This document shows positions 36,028-45,268 of a DNA stretch of 64,000 nucleotides, in pieces. The first letter of the stretch is position 1; each line of letters starts with the position of its first letter. The DNA lies in the NCBI GenBank assembly GCA_015478775.1, contig JADMKP010000008.1, positions 310,076 to 374,075 on the forward strand. The letters run 5' to 3'. Under the pieces are notes generated by a model. The model was given only the letters and a program-made list of their open reading frames with translations, did no database searches and was not told the DNA's origin. Position numbers and translations under genes: made by a program. This stretch comes from Fermentimonas sp. (GTDB lineage Bacteria > Bacteroidota > Bacteroidia > Bacteroidales > Dysgonomonadaceae).

Positions 36028-36841
36028 TGTAAAAATTTTAGGAAAAAAGAATGCATATAAACTGCGGTATTTTCGTAAAAGAAAAAAACTGCCAAACTTA
36101 AAGAATCCTTCTGATTTAAGCGAAAGATTAATTGCTTCAATTCTGTCACCCGATTTTGAGAAATATGCTTATTATACTGATAAAGTAGAAGTACGCAACT
36201 ACGTACAAAATAAAGGACTGGATAGAATATTATTAGAACATTATGGAAATTGGGAAGATCCAAAAGATATAAATTTGAGCCTTTTACCTAATAAGTTTAT
36301 ATTAAAAACAAATAATGGTAGTGGTAACCATGTAATATGTAAAGATAAAGCTACTTTTAATCTCAATGAAGCGATAATAAAATTAAATAATCAGTTAGAA
36401 AAAAAATATTTATATGAATTACATTACAATGCAATTAAGCCAAAGGTTTTTTGTGAGGAGCTTATTGACACAGGTTCGGATTCATGGCCAACCGACTATA
36501 AGTTCACTTGTATAAATGGGAATCCATATGATATTTTTGTTGCAACAGAAAGAGAAACAAAAGTCAGATATAGTACATTTGATATGAATTGGAATCACCT
36601 ACCTTATACAAAAAAAGAATTCATGCCTGAAAAATTACCCGAAAAGCCTTCGCAATTATCTGACATGATTTCCATTGCTAAGACTTTATCCAAAGATTTT
36701 GAATTTGTAAGAGTAGATTTGTATGAATATAAAGATAAAGTTTACTTCAGTGAACTGACCTTCTCCCCCTGGGGAGGTATTATGCATTCTTACACCAATA
36801 AGGCTATAGAAATATTAGGTGAGAAATTTGATGTTAAATAA
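35990..36841 (+). CDS. TupA-like ATP-grasp family protein
   Basis: The 283-residue protein carries the TupA-like signatures: a basic N-terminus (ISVKILGKKNAYKLRYFRKR), YAYYTDKVEVRNYVQNKG, the ATP-binding strand FILKTNNGSGNHVICKDK, FCEELIDTGSDSWPTDYKF, and the metal-binding VRVDLYEYKDKVYFSELTFS followed by PWGG. Such proteins are frequent in capsule and teichuronic-acid loci and are thought to attach an amino acid or similar group to a sugar carboxylate by ATP-driven amide formation. That fits a locus that makes uronic acids. It overlaps the polymerase gene by 38 bases. Confidence 0.88.
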   Translation: MKSNYKKKLSTISVKILGKKNAYKLRYFRKRKKLPNLKNPSDLSERLIASILSPDFEKYAYYTDKVEVRNYVQNKGLDRILLEHYGNWEDPKDINLSLLPNKFILKTNNGSGNHVICKDKATFNLNEAIIKLNNQLEKKYLYELHYNAIKPKVFCEELIDTGSDSWPTDYKFTCINGNPYDIFVATERETKVRYSTFDMNWNHLPYTKKEFMPEKLPEKPSQLSDMISIAKTLSKDFEFVRVDLYEYKDKVYFSELTFSPWGGIMHSYTNKAIEILGEKFDVK

Positions 36842-36959
36842 ATATTGGTATTTTGGAAACAATGCTACTTTTCGATTAAATCATGAAAGATTGAACAGCT
36901 TTTACCAGATACTATGTCAGAAATATTAGAATTAGTTACATAATACAAATATTAAGTAA

Positions 36960-38111
36960 ATGGAAAGAGTTCTTCATATCAGCAATGATTATGCTGGTTC
37001 AAAAGTGTATATGAATTTAATTTCAGAGTTGGATAATTTAAACTTAAAACAAATTATTTATACACCTCTTAAAGAACAAATTAAAATCGGAAGTAATTCT
37101 ATAGAATTTGAAACTATAGAGTCGAGAATAGTATATTCTCATATTTTAAATTGTCATCTGGATAGGATATTATACAGGAGAAAAATTAAGAAAATACTCA
37201 AAGATATAGAATCAAAATTTGATTTTTCTGAGATTTCTATAAACCATGCACACACGTGGTACAGCGATGGTGGTGTAGCTTATTTACTTCACAAAAAATA
37301 CAATATTCCCTATATTATAACAATAAGAAATACGGATTTAAATGTTTTTCAAAAGTATTTGATTCATGAGAGAGCATTTGGAAGGAATATTTTGAAAAAT
37401 GCTCAAAACATTATTTTAATTTCTGCTTCTTATAAGGACAGAATTTTAAAGGAGAAATCTTTACAATCAATTAAGAGTAATATTCTGGATAAGCTTATGA
37501 TTATTCCTAATGGAGTAGATAAATTCTGGATTGATAATACAGCCCATTCAAGGAAAAATATTAACTCTGATAAAATTAAATGCTTGTACGTAGGTAGATT
37601 CACAAAAGGTAAGAATGTTGATTTATTACAGCATGCTATTAAGGAACTAAACCACGAATCTTTAAATGTTCATTTGGATTTGGTAGGAGGTGGTGGTAAA
37701 GATCATCAGAAAGTGTTGAAGATTGTCAATGAGAACAAGGATATAATGACTTATCATGGACAGGTGAGAGATAAGAATACTCTAAAGGAATATTACAAAA
37801 AAGCAGATATTTTTACAATGCCTTCGAGTTACGAGACATTTGGTTTAGTATATGTAGAAGCTATGCTACAAGGATTGCCCATACTTTATACTCATGATGA
37901 AGGTATTGATGGTTTTTATGATGAAAAAATAGGAGAAAAGATTATCTCTAATGATGTTGTAGAAATCAAAAAGAAATTACTTTCTTTAGTGAATAATTAT
38001 AATGAATATGCAATTCCTACCGATAGATTAATAGAAAATCATGATTGGAGTAAAATTGCAAAAAAGTACGTTTATATTTACAAATCAGTAAAAAGGTCAA
38101 TCAAAAGATAA
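36960..38111 (+). CDS. Glycosyltransferase family 4
   Basis: The 383-residue GT-B enzyme has an N-terminal acceptor domain (ERVLHISNDYAGSKVYMNLI, INHAHTWYSDGGVAYLLHKK) and a C-terminal donor domain with KCLYVGRFTKGKNVDLLQHA and the EX7E-type motif around MPSSYETFGLVYVEAMLQGL. By family it is a retaining transferase working on the lipid-linked oligosaccharide. It is the last of the strongly AT-rich genes; the next gene (wecC) is clearly richer in G. The gap before it (36842-36959) holds nothing recognisable. Confidence 0.92.
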   Translation: MERVLHISNDYAGSKVYMNLISELDNLNLKQIIYTPLKEQIKIGSNSIEFETIESRIVYSHILNCHLDRILYRRKIKKILKDIESKFDFSEISINHAHTWYSDGGVAYLLHKKYNIPYIITIRNTDLNVFQKYLIHERAFGRNILKNAQNIILISASYKDRILKEKSLQSIKSNILDKLMIIPNGVDKFWIDNTAHSRKNINSDKIKCLYVGRFTKGKNVDLLQHAIKELNHESLNVHLDLVGGGGKDHQKVLKIVNENKDIMTYHGQVRDKNTLKEYYKKADIFTMPSSYETFGLVYVEAMLQGLPILYTHDEGIDGFYDEKIGEKIISNDVVEIKKKLLSLVNNYNEYAIPTDRLIENHDWSKIAKKYVYIYKSVKRSIKR

Positions 38112-38120
38112 ACATATAAT

Positions 38121-39326
38121 ATGAAAGCATGTTTCATAGGACTGGGGTACATTGGTCTCCCCACAGCAATTGTTGCTGCAGATAATGGTATTGAGGTAGT
38201 GGGGGTGGATGTGAATCCTCATGTTGTTGAAACTATCAACAAGGGTAAGATACACATTGTGGAGCCGGGGTTGGCCGATTTGGCTGCTAAGGTGGTTAAC
38301 AACAGTTGGCTGAAGGCACAAATGGTGCCGGAGGTGAGTGATGTTTACCTGATTGTGGTGCCAACGCCTTTTACGGGTGATCATGAGCCGGATATTTCGT
38401 ATGTGGAGGCGGCTACTCGTAATGTTTTGCCTTTCTTAAAGGAAGGGGATCTGTTTATTATTGAGTCTACTTCGCCGGTTGGTACTACTGAGCAGATGGC
38501 GGAGCTGATTTTTAGTGAGCGTCCTGAACTTAAAGATAAGATATATATTGCCTATTGTCCTGAGAGGGTTCTTCCGGGTAATATTATTCATGAGTTGGTG
38601 AATAATGATAGGGTGATTGGTGGTATTAATCTGGAGTCAACCGATAAGGCTATTGAGTTTTATAGCAAGTTTGTGAAGGGTGTTTCGCACAAGACTAATG
38701 CTCGTACGGCAGAGATGTGTAAGCTTACAGAGAATTCATCGCGCGATGTGCAGATTGCTTTTGCTAACGAGTTGTCGATAATTTGTGATAAGGCGGGTAT
38801 TAATGTGTGGGAGCTGATTGAACTGGCTAACAAGCATCCGAGGGTGAATATTCTTCAACCGGGTAGTGGTGTGGGTGGTCACTGTATTGCGGTGGATCCA
38901 TATTTTATTACTTCGGCATTCCCAATGGAGAGTCAGATTATTGGTAAGGCTCGTGAACTGAATAATTATAAGGCATTTTGGTGTTCTGAGAAGACACAAG
39001 ATGCTATGAAGAGTTTTGAGTTGGAGCATGGTAGGGAGCCGGTGGTTGCGCTTATGGGACTTGCTTTTAAGCCTAATATCGACGATTTGCGTGAGTCGCC
39101 CGCTAAGTATATTGCTACTAAGGTGATGCAGGGGCATAATAATGCTGATTTCCTTATTGTTGAGCCTAATATTGAGAATCATAAGGTTTTTAAACTGACC
39201 GATTACAGAGAGGCTTATGAGAAGGCTGATATTATTGCTATGCTTGTTGCACATAATCAGTTTAAAGAGTTGCCCTGGAGAGATGATAAGGTGATTCTTG
39301 ATTTTGCAGGGGTTTTTAAGAGATAA
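38121..39326 (+). CDS. wecC: UDP-N-acetyl-D-mannosamine dehydrogenase
   Basis: The 401-residue NAD-dependent enzyme oxidises UDP-ManNAc to UDP-ManNAcA. Visible: KACFIGLGYIGLPTAIVAAD, VPTPFTGDHEPDISYVEAAT, ESTSPVGTTEQMAELIF, AYCPERVLPGNIIHELVNND, and the catalytic Cys region GVGGHCIAVDPYFITSAFP. The GHCIAVDPYF wording separates WecC from the WbpA-type enzyme at 25777. Together with wecB, which follows after 120 bases, it gives the pathway from UDP-GlcNAc to UDP-ManNAcA. Codon use is G-rich compared with the AT-rich genes just upstream, marking a composition boundary at ~38.1 kb. Confidence 0.95.
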   Translation: MKACFIGLGYIGLPTAIVAADNGIEVVGVDVNPHVVETINKGKIHIVEPGLADLAAKVVNNSWLKAQMVPEVSDVYLIVVPTPFTGDHEPDISYVEAATRNVLPFLKEGDLFIIESTSPVGTTEQMAELIFSERPELKDKIYIAYCPERVLPGNIIHELVNNDRVIGGINLESTDKAIEFYSKFVKGVSHKTNARTAEMCKLTENSSRDVQIAFANELSIICDKAGINVWELIELANKHPRVNILQPGSGVGGHCIAVDPYFITSAFPMESQIIGKARELNNYKAFWCSEKTQDAMKSFELEHGREPVVALMGLAFKPNIDDLRESPAKYIATKVMQGHNNADFLIVEPNIENHKVFKLTDYREAYEKADIIAMLVAHNQFKELPWRDDKVILDFAGVFKR

Positions 39327-39446
39327 GTTTTAACTTAGGTTTTCTTAGTTCTTCTGACTTTATTATTATCTTTTCAATTAATATAATTTCGATTCTCGAT
39401 TAGAGAAACAAACAGATCTGAAATATTGATCTTTATTTAAAAATAA

Positions 39447-40655
39447 ATGGAACAAAAAAAACGAGTGATGCTGGTTTTCGGTACACGCCCCGAAGCTATT
39501 AAAGTGGCACCTCTGGTAAAGGCGTTTCAGAAACATACAGATAGGTTTGAAACAATTGTGTGTGTAACGGGTCAGCACCGCGAGATGCTTGATCAGGTGT
39601 TGCACCTTTTTGATATTAAGCCTGATTATGATCTTAACATTATGAAGCAGGGGCAGGATTTATATGATGTTACTGCTCGAGTGATTACAGGTTTAAGGGA
39701 TGTTTACAAAGAGGCTAAGCCTGATGTTGTGTTTGTGCATGGTGATACTTCTACATCGATGGCTGCCGCACTGGCTGCATTTTATCAGCAGATTCCTGTA
39801 GCACATATAGAAGCGGGATTGCGCACTCACAATATATACAGTCCGTGGCCTGAGGAGATGAACAGACAGATTACAAGTAGAATTTCGGTATATAATCTGG
39901 CACCTACTGCTCTTAGTAAAGAGAATTTGTTGAAGGAGGGAATTGATGAATCTACAATAACCGTAACTGGTAACACTGTTATTGATGCTCTCTATTTAGT
40001 TTTAGATAAGATTAAAAGCGACAAGAGTCTGCAGTCGGAAATAAAAGAGACACTTTTAGAAAGTGGCTTACCGGGTGTGATGGTTGAAGATTATATGTCG
40101 CCACTACCTAACAAACGTAAATTGGTACTTATCACTGGTCACAGAAGAGAGAATTTTGGTGATGGTTTCATCAATATGTGCAATGCCATAAAAACCCTCA
40201 CAGAGAAATATCCTGATGTGGATTTTGTTTATCCTATGCACCTAAACCCAAATGTGCGTAAGCCCATTAAAGAGATTTTTGGTGAAACTGCAGTTTCAAA
40301 GAATATTGAAGAGTCTTCAGGTTCCAATATCTACTTTATTGAACCATTGGAGTACCTGCCATTTGTGTATCTTATGAATCAGAGTACATTGGTATTAACC
40401 GATAGTGGCGGTATACAGGAAGAAGCTCCCGGCTTAGGTAAACCAGTTTTGGTTATGCGCGACACAACAGAGCGCCCCGAAGCAGTAGATGCCGGCACAG
40501 TGAAGCTTGTTGGCACTGATTATGATCTGATTGTTTCTGAAACCTCACGCTTGTTAGACGACCAGGAGTATTATAATACTATGTCGCATGCAAATAACCC
40601 ATATGGCGATGGACAGGCTTGTGAGAGGATTATAGAGTTTGTGGGGGAGAGGTAG
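39447..40655 (+). CDS. wecB: UDP-N-acetylglucosamine 2-epimerase, non-hydrolysing
   Basis: The 402-residue GT-B-fold enzyme interconverts UDP-GlcNAc and UDP-ManNAc. Motifs: VMLVFGTRPEAIKVAPLVKA, VCVTGQHREMLDQVLHLFDI, FVHGDTSTSMAAALAAFYQQ, HIEAGLRTHNIYSPWPEEMN, LITGHRRENFG and LTDSGGIQEEAPGLGKPVLV. All conserved catalytic residues are in place. It follows wecC, so the gene pair is in the order C-B, the reverse of the enterobacterial order. It ends 12 bases before the heparinase-type gene. Confidence 0.95.
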   Translation: MEQKKRVMLVFGTRPEAIKVAPLVKAFQKHTDRFETIVCVTGQHREMLDQVLHLFDIKPDYDLNIMKQGQDLYDVTARVITGLRDVYKEAKPDVVFVHGDTSTSMAAALAAFYQQIPVAHIEAGLRTHNIYSPWPEEMNRQITSRISVYNLAPTALSKENLLKEGIDESTITVTGNTVIDALYLVLDKIKSDKSLQSEIKETLLESGLPGVMVEDYMSPLPNKRKLVLITGHRRENFGDGFINMCNAIKTLTEKYPDVDFVYPMHLNPNVRKPIKEIFGETAVSKNIEESSGSNIYFIEPLEYLPFVYLMNQSTLVLTDSGGIQEEAPGLGKPVLVMRDTTERPEAVDAGTVKLVGTDYDLIVSETSRLLDDQEYYNTMSHANNPYGDGQACERIIEFVGER

Positions 40656-40667
40656 TGAAATATACTG

Positions 40668-42550
40668 ATGTTTAAACAGGCAGTTCATATTATTAAGAAC
40701 ATGGGAATGCGATACACATTGTATCGCGTTCGTCATGAATTGGAAAAGAGGATAGGGGTACTAAAGAAAAGACACCCAGCTAATCCTCCTTTAAAGAATT
40801 TTATTTCTTTAGCTGAGTTTAGAGATAATACTCCTGCTTTTGTTATATCACCCAGAGAGAGTATTAGTTTTGAGAAACATCCGAATAGTGGACTAAAACA
40901 GAATGCTGAAAGACTAATTAATGGTGAGTTGCAGTTTTTTAATAGCGAGTGGAAGATTCTAGGTAAGGATTATGATTGGGTAACCAATCCTGATAATGGT
41001 TATCGGTATGATACAAGCAAACATTGGTCGGAAATACCCGACTTCTCTTCTTCTACAGGTGATATAAAATTTGTTTGGGAGAAGTTGCGCTTCTCATGGT
41101 TATTGACATTAATCCGGAACGATTTTCATAATGATGAGGATCATTCCGGTTTTGTTTTTTCTGAGATTGAGAGTTGGATTGATGCAAATCCTATTAATAG
41201 GGGGCCAAATTGGCGGTGTAGTCAGGAGACTTCACTGCGTATTTTTAACTGGTGCTTTGCTTTGCATTTTTATAGAGACTCGGAAATTCTAACTGAGGAG
41301 CTTTGGAGTAAGATTCAGAATGTTATTTACTGGTCGCTGCACCATGTGTATCATCATATTGATTTCTCGAGAATTGCTGTAAGAAATAATCATGCCATTA
41401 CTGAGACACTTTTTCTTACTTTAAGCAATATGCTTTTTCCTTTTATTCCTGAGACTGAAAGATGGGCACAGGATGGAAGGAGATGGTTTGAGGAGGAGAT
41501 TGACTATCAAATATATTATGATGGTACTTTTTTGCAATTTTCTATGAATTATCATAGGGTTGTTGTTCAATTGCTTTCTTTAGGGATTTCTGTTGCTGAA
41601 TATAATGGTGAGCCATTTTCTGAGAAGGTTCATGAGAAAGCTTATAAGAGCTTGAATTTCCTTTATCAATGTGCGCAGAATGAGACTGGACATCTTCCTA
41701 ATTATGGACCTAATGATGGTGCTTGGTTTTTTCCTTTATCTGATACGGATTATAGGGATTTTAGACCACAACTGAATGCTTTACATCAACTTCTTACAGG
41801 TGAGTCGCTTTATAATGAAGATGAAGTAACGGAAGAGGCTAAATGGATGAGAGCTTATGAAAGCTTTATAATTAATAGGTTTCCCCCTATAGTGAACAAG
41901 ATGGGGGTTATGAAGTTCCCGTTTGGGGGGTATTATTTAATACGTGAGCAGGATACTTTAATTTTATCAAGTGTGGTCGATATAAAAATCGTCCGACACA
42001 TGCAGATAATTTGCATATTGATATTTGGTATAAGGGTGAGAATGTTTTGATTGATGGTGGTTCTTACAAATATAATACGGATGAAGATACGGTGAAATAT
42101 TTTGGAGGTACTGAGTCTCATAATACGGTTATGTTAGGTGAGCTTGATCAAATGCTTAAGGGTCCTCGTTTTATTTGGCTTAACTGGTCGCAAGCGATTG
42201 GTGTATCCATAACTGAAACAGAAACTGAATTTGTTTTTGACGGTTCTGTTAGTTGTTTTACATACTTGGAAAAGGATATTGTTCACAACAGGAAGATTGT
42301 AAAAACTAAAGGAATACCTGAGTGGTATGTTAAAGATGAGATTTTAAATAAGCCGGAAGGACTAAATATGCGTCAGTTATGGCATAGCCCGGTAGGGACT
42401 GAAACATTTGAGATAATTTCAAAAGATGCAGACAAATCTGTTAAAGAAGGATGGAGTTCTTTGTATTATGGTGTAAAAGAGAATACCGAACAGACTGAAT
42501 TAATTACTAATAACACAATAATTGAAACAACAATTAATATAAAAAAATGA
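40668..42550 (+). pseudogene. Heparinase II/III family protein interrupted by a one-base frameshift
   Basis: Two frames make one ~627-residue protein. Frame one (40668-42050) has the N-terminal helical domain of these proteins: WKILGKDYDWVTNPDNGYRY, LRFSWLLTLIRNDFH, NWRCSQETSLRIFNWCFALH, RNNHAITETLFLT. At 41960 onward the second frame continues (KCGRYKNRPTHADNLHIDIW, NVLIDGGSYKYNTDEDTVKY, GGTESHNTVMLGE), the beta-sandwich with the conserved His. The shift maps to TTTT at 41962-41965; one more T restores the full frame. Relatives in capsule loci are probable polysaccharide lyases that trim or release the product. It may be a true mutation, a phase-variable tract or a sequencing error. Confidence 0.88.
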
Positions 42551-43755
42551 AGGTATTATATTTTCATCAACATTTTACTACTCCTTCAATTGGTGGAGGT
42601 ACAAGATCGTATGAGTTTGCCAGAAAATTAATTGACTGTGGTCACAAAGTAACACTTGTATGTGGCGAGACGGCCAAATTGAATCTTCCTTCTACTGATA
42701 TTAAAGGTGTTTATAGAGGAGATATTGATGGGATAGATGTAATTCAAATCAATATTCCATATTCTAATAATGATGGAATTGCTAAACGTGCGTTGATTTT
42801 TGTAAAGTTTGCATGGAAAGGGATTCAGGTAGCTATGAAAGAGGAGTACGACCTGCTTTTTGCAACATCAACTCCTTTAACAGCAGGTATTCCTGGAATA
42901 TGGATGAAATGGTTTTCTCGTAAAAAACGTAAGTTCGTTTTTGAAGTACGTGATCTTTGGCCTGAATTGCCTAAAGCATTAGGCATGAAGAATCCTTTCC
43001 TGTTGTGGGGAATGGGAGTCTTAGAGAAATTGAGTTACAAAAAAGCAGATGGCTGTATAGGTTTGTCACCGGGTATTTGTGAAGGAATTAAGCGAATAGT
43101 ACCAGATAAAGAAGTTGAGTTGGTGCCCAATGGATGCGATCTTGATATTTTTAAACCGGGTAAGAGAGAGGATCTAAAATTGGAAGGTGTGTTGCCAGCA
43201 GATACAGTTGCAGTATTTACTGGTGCTCATGGTATTGCAAATGGTCTTGAAGCCGTGCTTGATATGGCATCTATTTTGAAACAACGTGGTCGCAATGACA
43301 TTAAGATTGCCTTTATTGGTGATGGTAGGGTTAAGCCTGATTTGGTGAAGAGAGCAATGAAGGAAGGTTTGGATAATTGCCTATTCTTTGACCCTGTACC
43401 TAAAACAGACTTAAACAGGATTGTTGCTTCAGCAGATATTGGTTTGATGGTTCTGAAAAATGTACCGGCATTTTATTACGGCACATCGCCTAACAAGTTT
43501 TTTGATTATATAGCTTCAGGTCTTCCTGTTGTTAATAATTACCCCGGTTGGCTTAGCGACATGATAAATGAAAACAATTGTGGTATGGTAGTTTCACCCG
43601 ATAATGCCGCAGCCTTTGCAGACGCCTTAATCGAATTGGCTGATAATCCTGAGAAACGCAGTGCTATGGGTGCTAACTCTCGAATACTTGCAGAAAAACA
43701 ATTCTCAAGAGATGAGTTGGCTGATAAATTTGTGAGGTTTTTGGAGGGGGTATAG
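42547..43755 (+). CDS. Glycosyltransferase family 4, WbuB-like
   Basis: The 402-residue GT-B enzyme starts VLYFHQHFTTPSIGGGTRSY, continues with LLFATSTPLTAGIPGIWMKW and VFEVRDLWPELPKALGMKNP, and ends with the donor domain VAVFTGAHGIANGLEAVLDM and YYGTSPNKFFDYIASGLPVV. This wording fits the WbuB-like branch, several members of which transfer L-FucNAc as the second sugar. A FnlA-like dehydratase is present at 28260, but the rest of the FucNAc pathway is not seen here. It overlaps the heparinase gene by 4 bases and lies just before the initiating transferase, as is usual in such loci. Confidence 0.92.
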   Translation: MKVLYFHQHFTTPSIGGGTRSYEFARKLIDCGHKVTLVCGETAKLNLPSTDIKGVYRGDIDGIDVIQINIPYSNNDGIAKRALIFVKFAWKGIQVAMKEEYDLLFATSTPLTAGIPGIWMKWFSRKKRKFVFEVRDLWPELPKALGMKNPFLLWGMGVLEKLSYKKADGCIGLSPGICEGIKRIVPDKEVELVPNGCDLDIFKPGKREDLKLEGVLPADTVAVFTGAHGIANGLEAVLDMASILKQRGRNDIKIAFIGDGRVKPDLVKRAMKEGLDNCLFFDPVPKTDLNRIVASADIGLMVLKNVPAFYYGTSPNKFFDYIASGLPVVNNYPGWLSDMINENNCGMVVSPDNAAAFADALIELADNPEKRSAMGANSRILAEKQFSRDELADKFVRFLEGV

Positions 43756-43765
43756 TCAATCAATT

Positions 43766-44380
43766 ATGATTTATAAAAGATATATCAAACGTATTTTCGA
43801 TTTCATACTTTCACTTATCGGATTTATAGTTATTAGTCCGATATTCATCATTTTATTGATATGGCTTACAATTGTGAATAAAGGTGCTGGTGCTTTGTTC
43901 TTTCAGGAACGCCCAGGTAAAGATGAAAGGATTTTTAAGGTGATTAAGTTTAAAACGATGACGGACGAGCGGGATGCTTCGGGTAATCTGCTTCCGGATG
44001 CTCAGCGGTTGACTAAGGTTGGCAGGTTTGTTCGCTCTACTTCTCTGGATGAGATACCGCAGCTTTTAAACGTGATTAAGGGGGATATGTCGCTTATTGG
44101 GCCTAGGCCTTTATTGGTGCAGTATCTGCCTTTATACAACGATGCGCAGAGGCGTAGGCATGAGGTTAGACCTGGTATTACCGGTTGGGCTCAGGTGAAC
44201 GGGCGTAACGCTATCAGCTGGACACAGAAATTTGAGTACGACGTGTGGTACGTGGATAATATTTCGTTATCTTTGGATGTTAAGATTCTTGTACGAACCA
44301 TTATGAAGGTTTTCAAACGTGAAGGGATTAGCTCGGATACGAGTTCTACTATGGAGGCGTTTAGAGGGAATGATATATGA
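43766..44380 (+). CDS. Initiating sugar phosphate transferase, PglC-like
   Basis: The 204-residue monotopic phosphoglycosyl transferase has one N-terminal hydrophobic segment (~10-35, IFDFILSLIGFIVISPIFII) and the bacterial sugar transferase domain: LFFQERPGKDERIFKVIKFK, STSLDEIPQLLNVIKGDMSL (with the catalytic Asp-Glu), IGPRPLLVQYLPLY and RPGITGWAQVNGRNAISW. It transfers a sugar-1-phosphate to undecaprenyl phosphate to start the repeat unit. Its small size and its position next to PglD-like and PglE-like genes suggest that the first sugar is a bacillosamine-type 2,4-diamino-trideoxy sugar. It overlaps the next gene by 4 bases. Confidence 0.95.
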   Translation: MIYKRYIKRIFDFILSLIGFIVISPIFIILLIWLTIVNKGAGALFFQERPGKDERIFKVIKFKTMTDERDASGNLLPDAQRLTKVGRFVRSTSLDEIPQLLNVIKGDMSLIGPRPLLVQYLPLYNDAQRRRHEVRPGITGWAQVNGRNAISWTQKFEYDVWYVDNISLSLDVKILVRTIMKVFKREGISSDTSSTMEAFRGNDI

Positions 44381-45018
44381 AAAAAATTGCTATTTATGGT
44401 GCAGGTGGTTTTGGTAGAGAGATTGCCTGTTTGATTAATAAAATAAATGAGAAGTCACCTGTATGGGAGCTAGTAGGTTTCTTTGATGATGGTAAAGCTA
44501 AAGGAACTAAAAATGAGTATGGTGAAGTATTGGGTGGTATTAATGAAGTTAATGAATACCCCGAAGATTTAGCAATTGCGATTGCTATTGCATCTCCCAA
44601 GATAGTGGAAAAGATTGTTAGTAATATTACTTCATCAAAAATTTACTATCCAAATATAATTGCACCAGATGTTATTTTTATTGATGAGGCTAATATACAA
44701 TTAGGTGTAGGAAATATAATCACATTTGGTTGTATTATTAGTTGTAACGTGAATATTGGTGATTTCAATATATTCAACTGGGCTGTAACCGTTGGTCATG
44801 ATGCATCTATTTGTAATTACAATTCTTTTATGCCGGATGTGAAAATTTCTGGTGAAGTTATAATAGGAAATAGAAATTTCTTTGGTGTAAATTCAACGGT
44901 TTTGCAGCAAATTAAAATTGGTAATGATACGATAATAGGTGCAAGTAGTTTAGTCTTAAGGAAGACAAAAGATGGGATGACTTATGTGGGCAATCCCGCT
45001 TCAATAATAAAATATTAA
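44377..45018 (+). CDS. Sugar O/N-acyltransferase, PglD/NeuD-like
   Basis: The 213-residue protein has the PglD-type N-terminal Rossmann-like domain (KKIAIYGAGGFGREIACLIN, LVGFFDDGKAKGTKNEYGEV) and a left-handed beta-helix of hexapeptide repeats (IQLGVGNIITFGCIISCNVN, with WAVTVGHDASICNYNSF containing the catalytic His, and VTVGHD-type turn). It ends GMTYVGNPASIIKY. PglD acetylates UDP-4-amino sugars on N4 using acetyl-CoA. Here an ACP, a reductase and a KAS III follow immediately, so the acyl donor may instead be an acyl-ACP made by the next genes. Confidence 0.92.
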   Translation: MKKIAIYGAGGFGREIACLINKINEKSPVWELVGFFDDGKAKGTKNEYGEVLGGINEVNEYPEDLAIAIAIASPKIVEKIVSNITSSKIYYPNIIAPDVIFIDEANIQLGVGNIITFGCIISCNVNIGDFNIFNWAVTVGHDASICNYNSFMPDVKISGEVIIGNRNFFGVNSTVLQQIKIGNDTIIGASSLVLRKTKDGMTYVGNPASIIKY

Positions 45019-45035
45019 TAAAAAATATATATAAA

Positions 45036-45266
45036 ATGCAGATAGAAGAATTTGTAGACAATTTTGCAAATCAGTTTGATGATACTGATGCTTCAGAAAT
45101 AACAACAAATACTATTTTCAAAGAATTGGATGAATGGAGTTCATTAACCGCATTAACAGTCATAGCTATGTGTGATGAAGAGTATTCTGTTAAAGTAACG
45201 GGTGATGATATAAAGAATACTGAGACAGTTGAAGATTTATTTAACCTAGTAAAGAGCAGAAAGTAA
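45036..45266 (+). CDS. Acyl carrier protein
   Basis: The 76-residue acidic protein has the ACP fold pattern with the attachment site ELDEWSSLTALTVIAMCDEE; Ser36 before Leu is the probable 4'-phosphopantetheine site, with W-S-S-L in place of the usual G-x-D-S-L. It ends with a helix (TETVEDLFNLVKSRK). It lies between the PglD-like acyltransferase (17 bases) and a FabG-like reductase (2 bases), so it is a dedicated carrier for the locus rather than the housekeeping ACP. Confidence 0.93.
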   Translation: MQIEEFVDNFANQFDDTDASEITTNTIFKELDEWSSLTALTVIAMCDEEYSVKVTGDDIKNTETVEDLFNLVKSRK

Positions 45267-45268
45267 TC

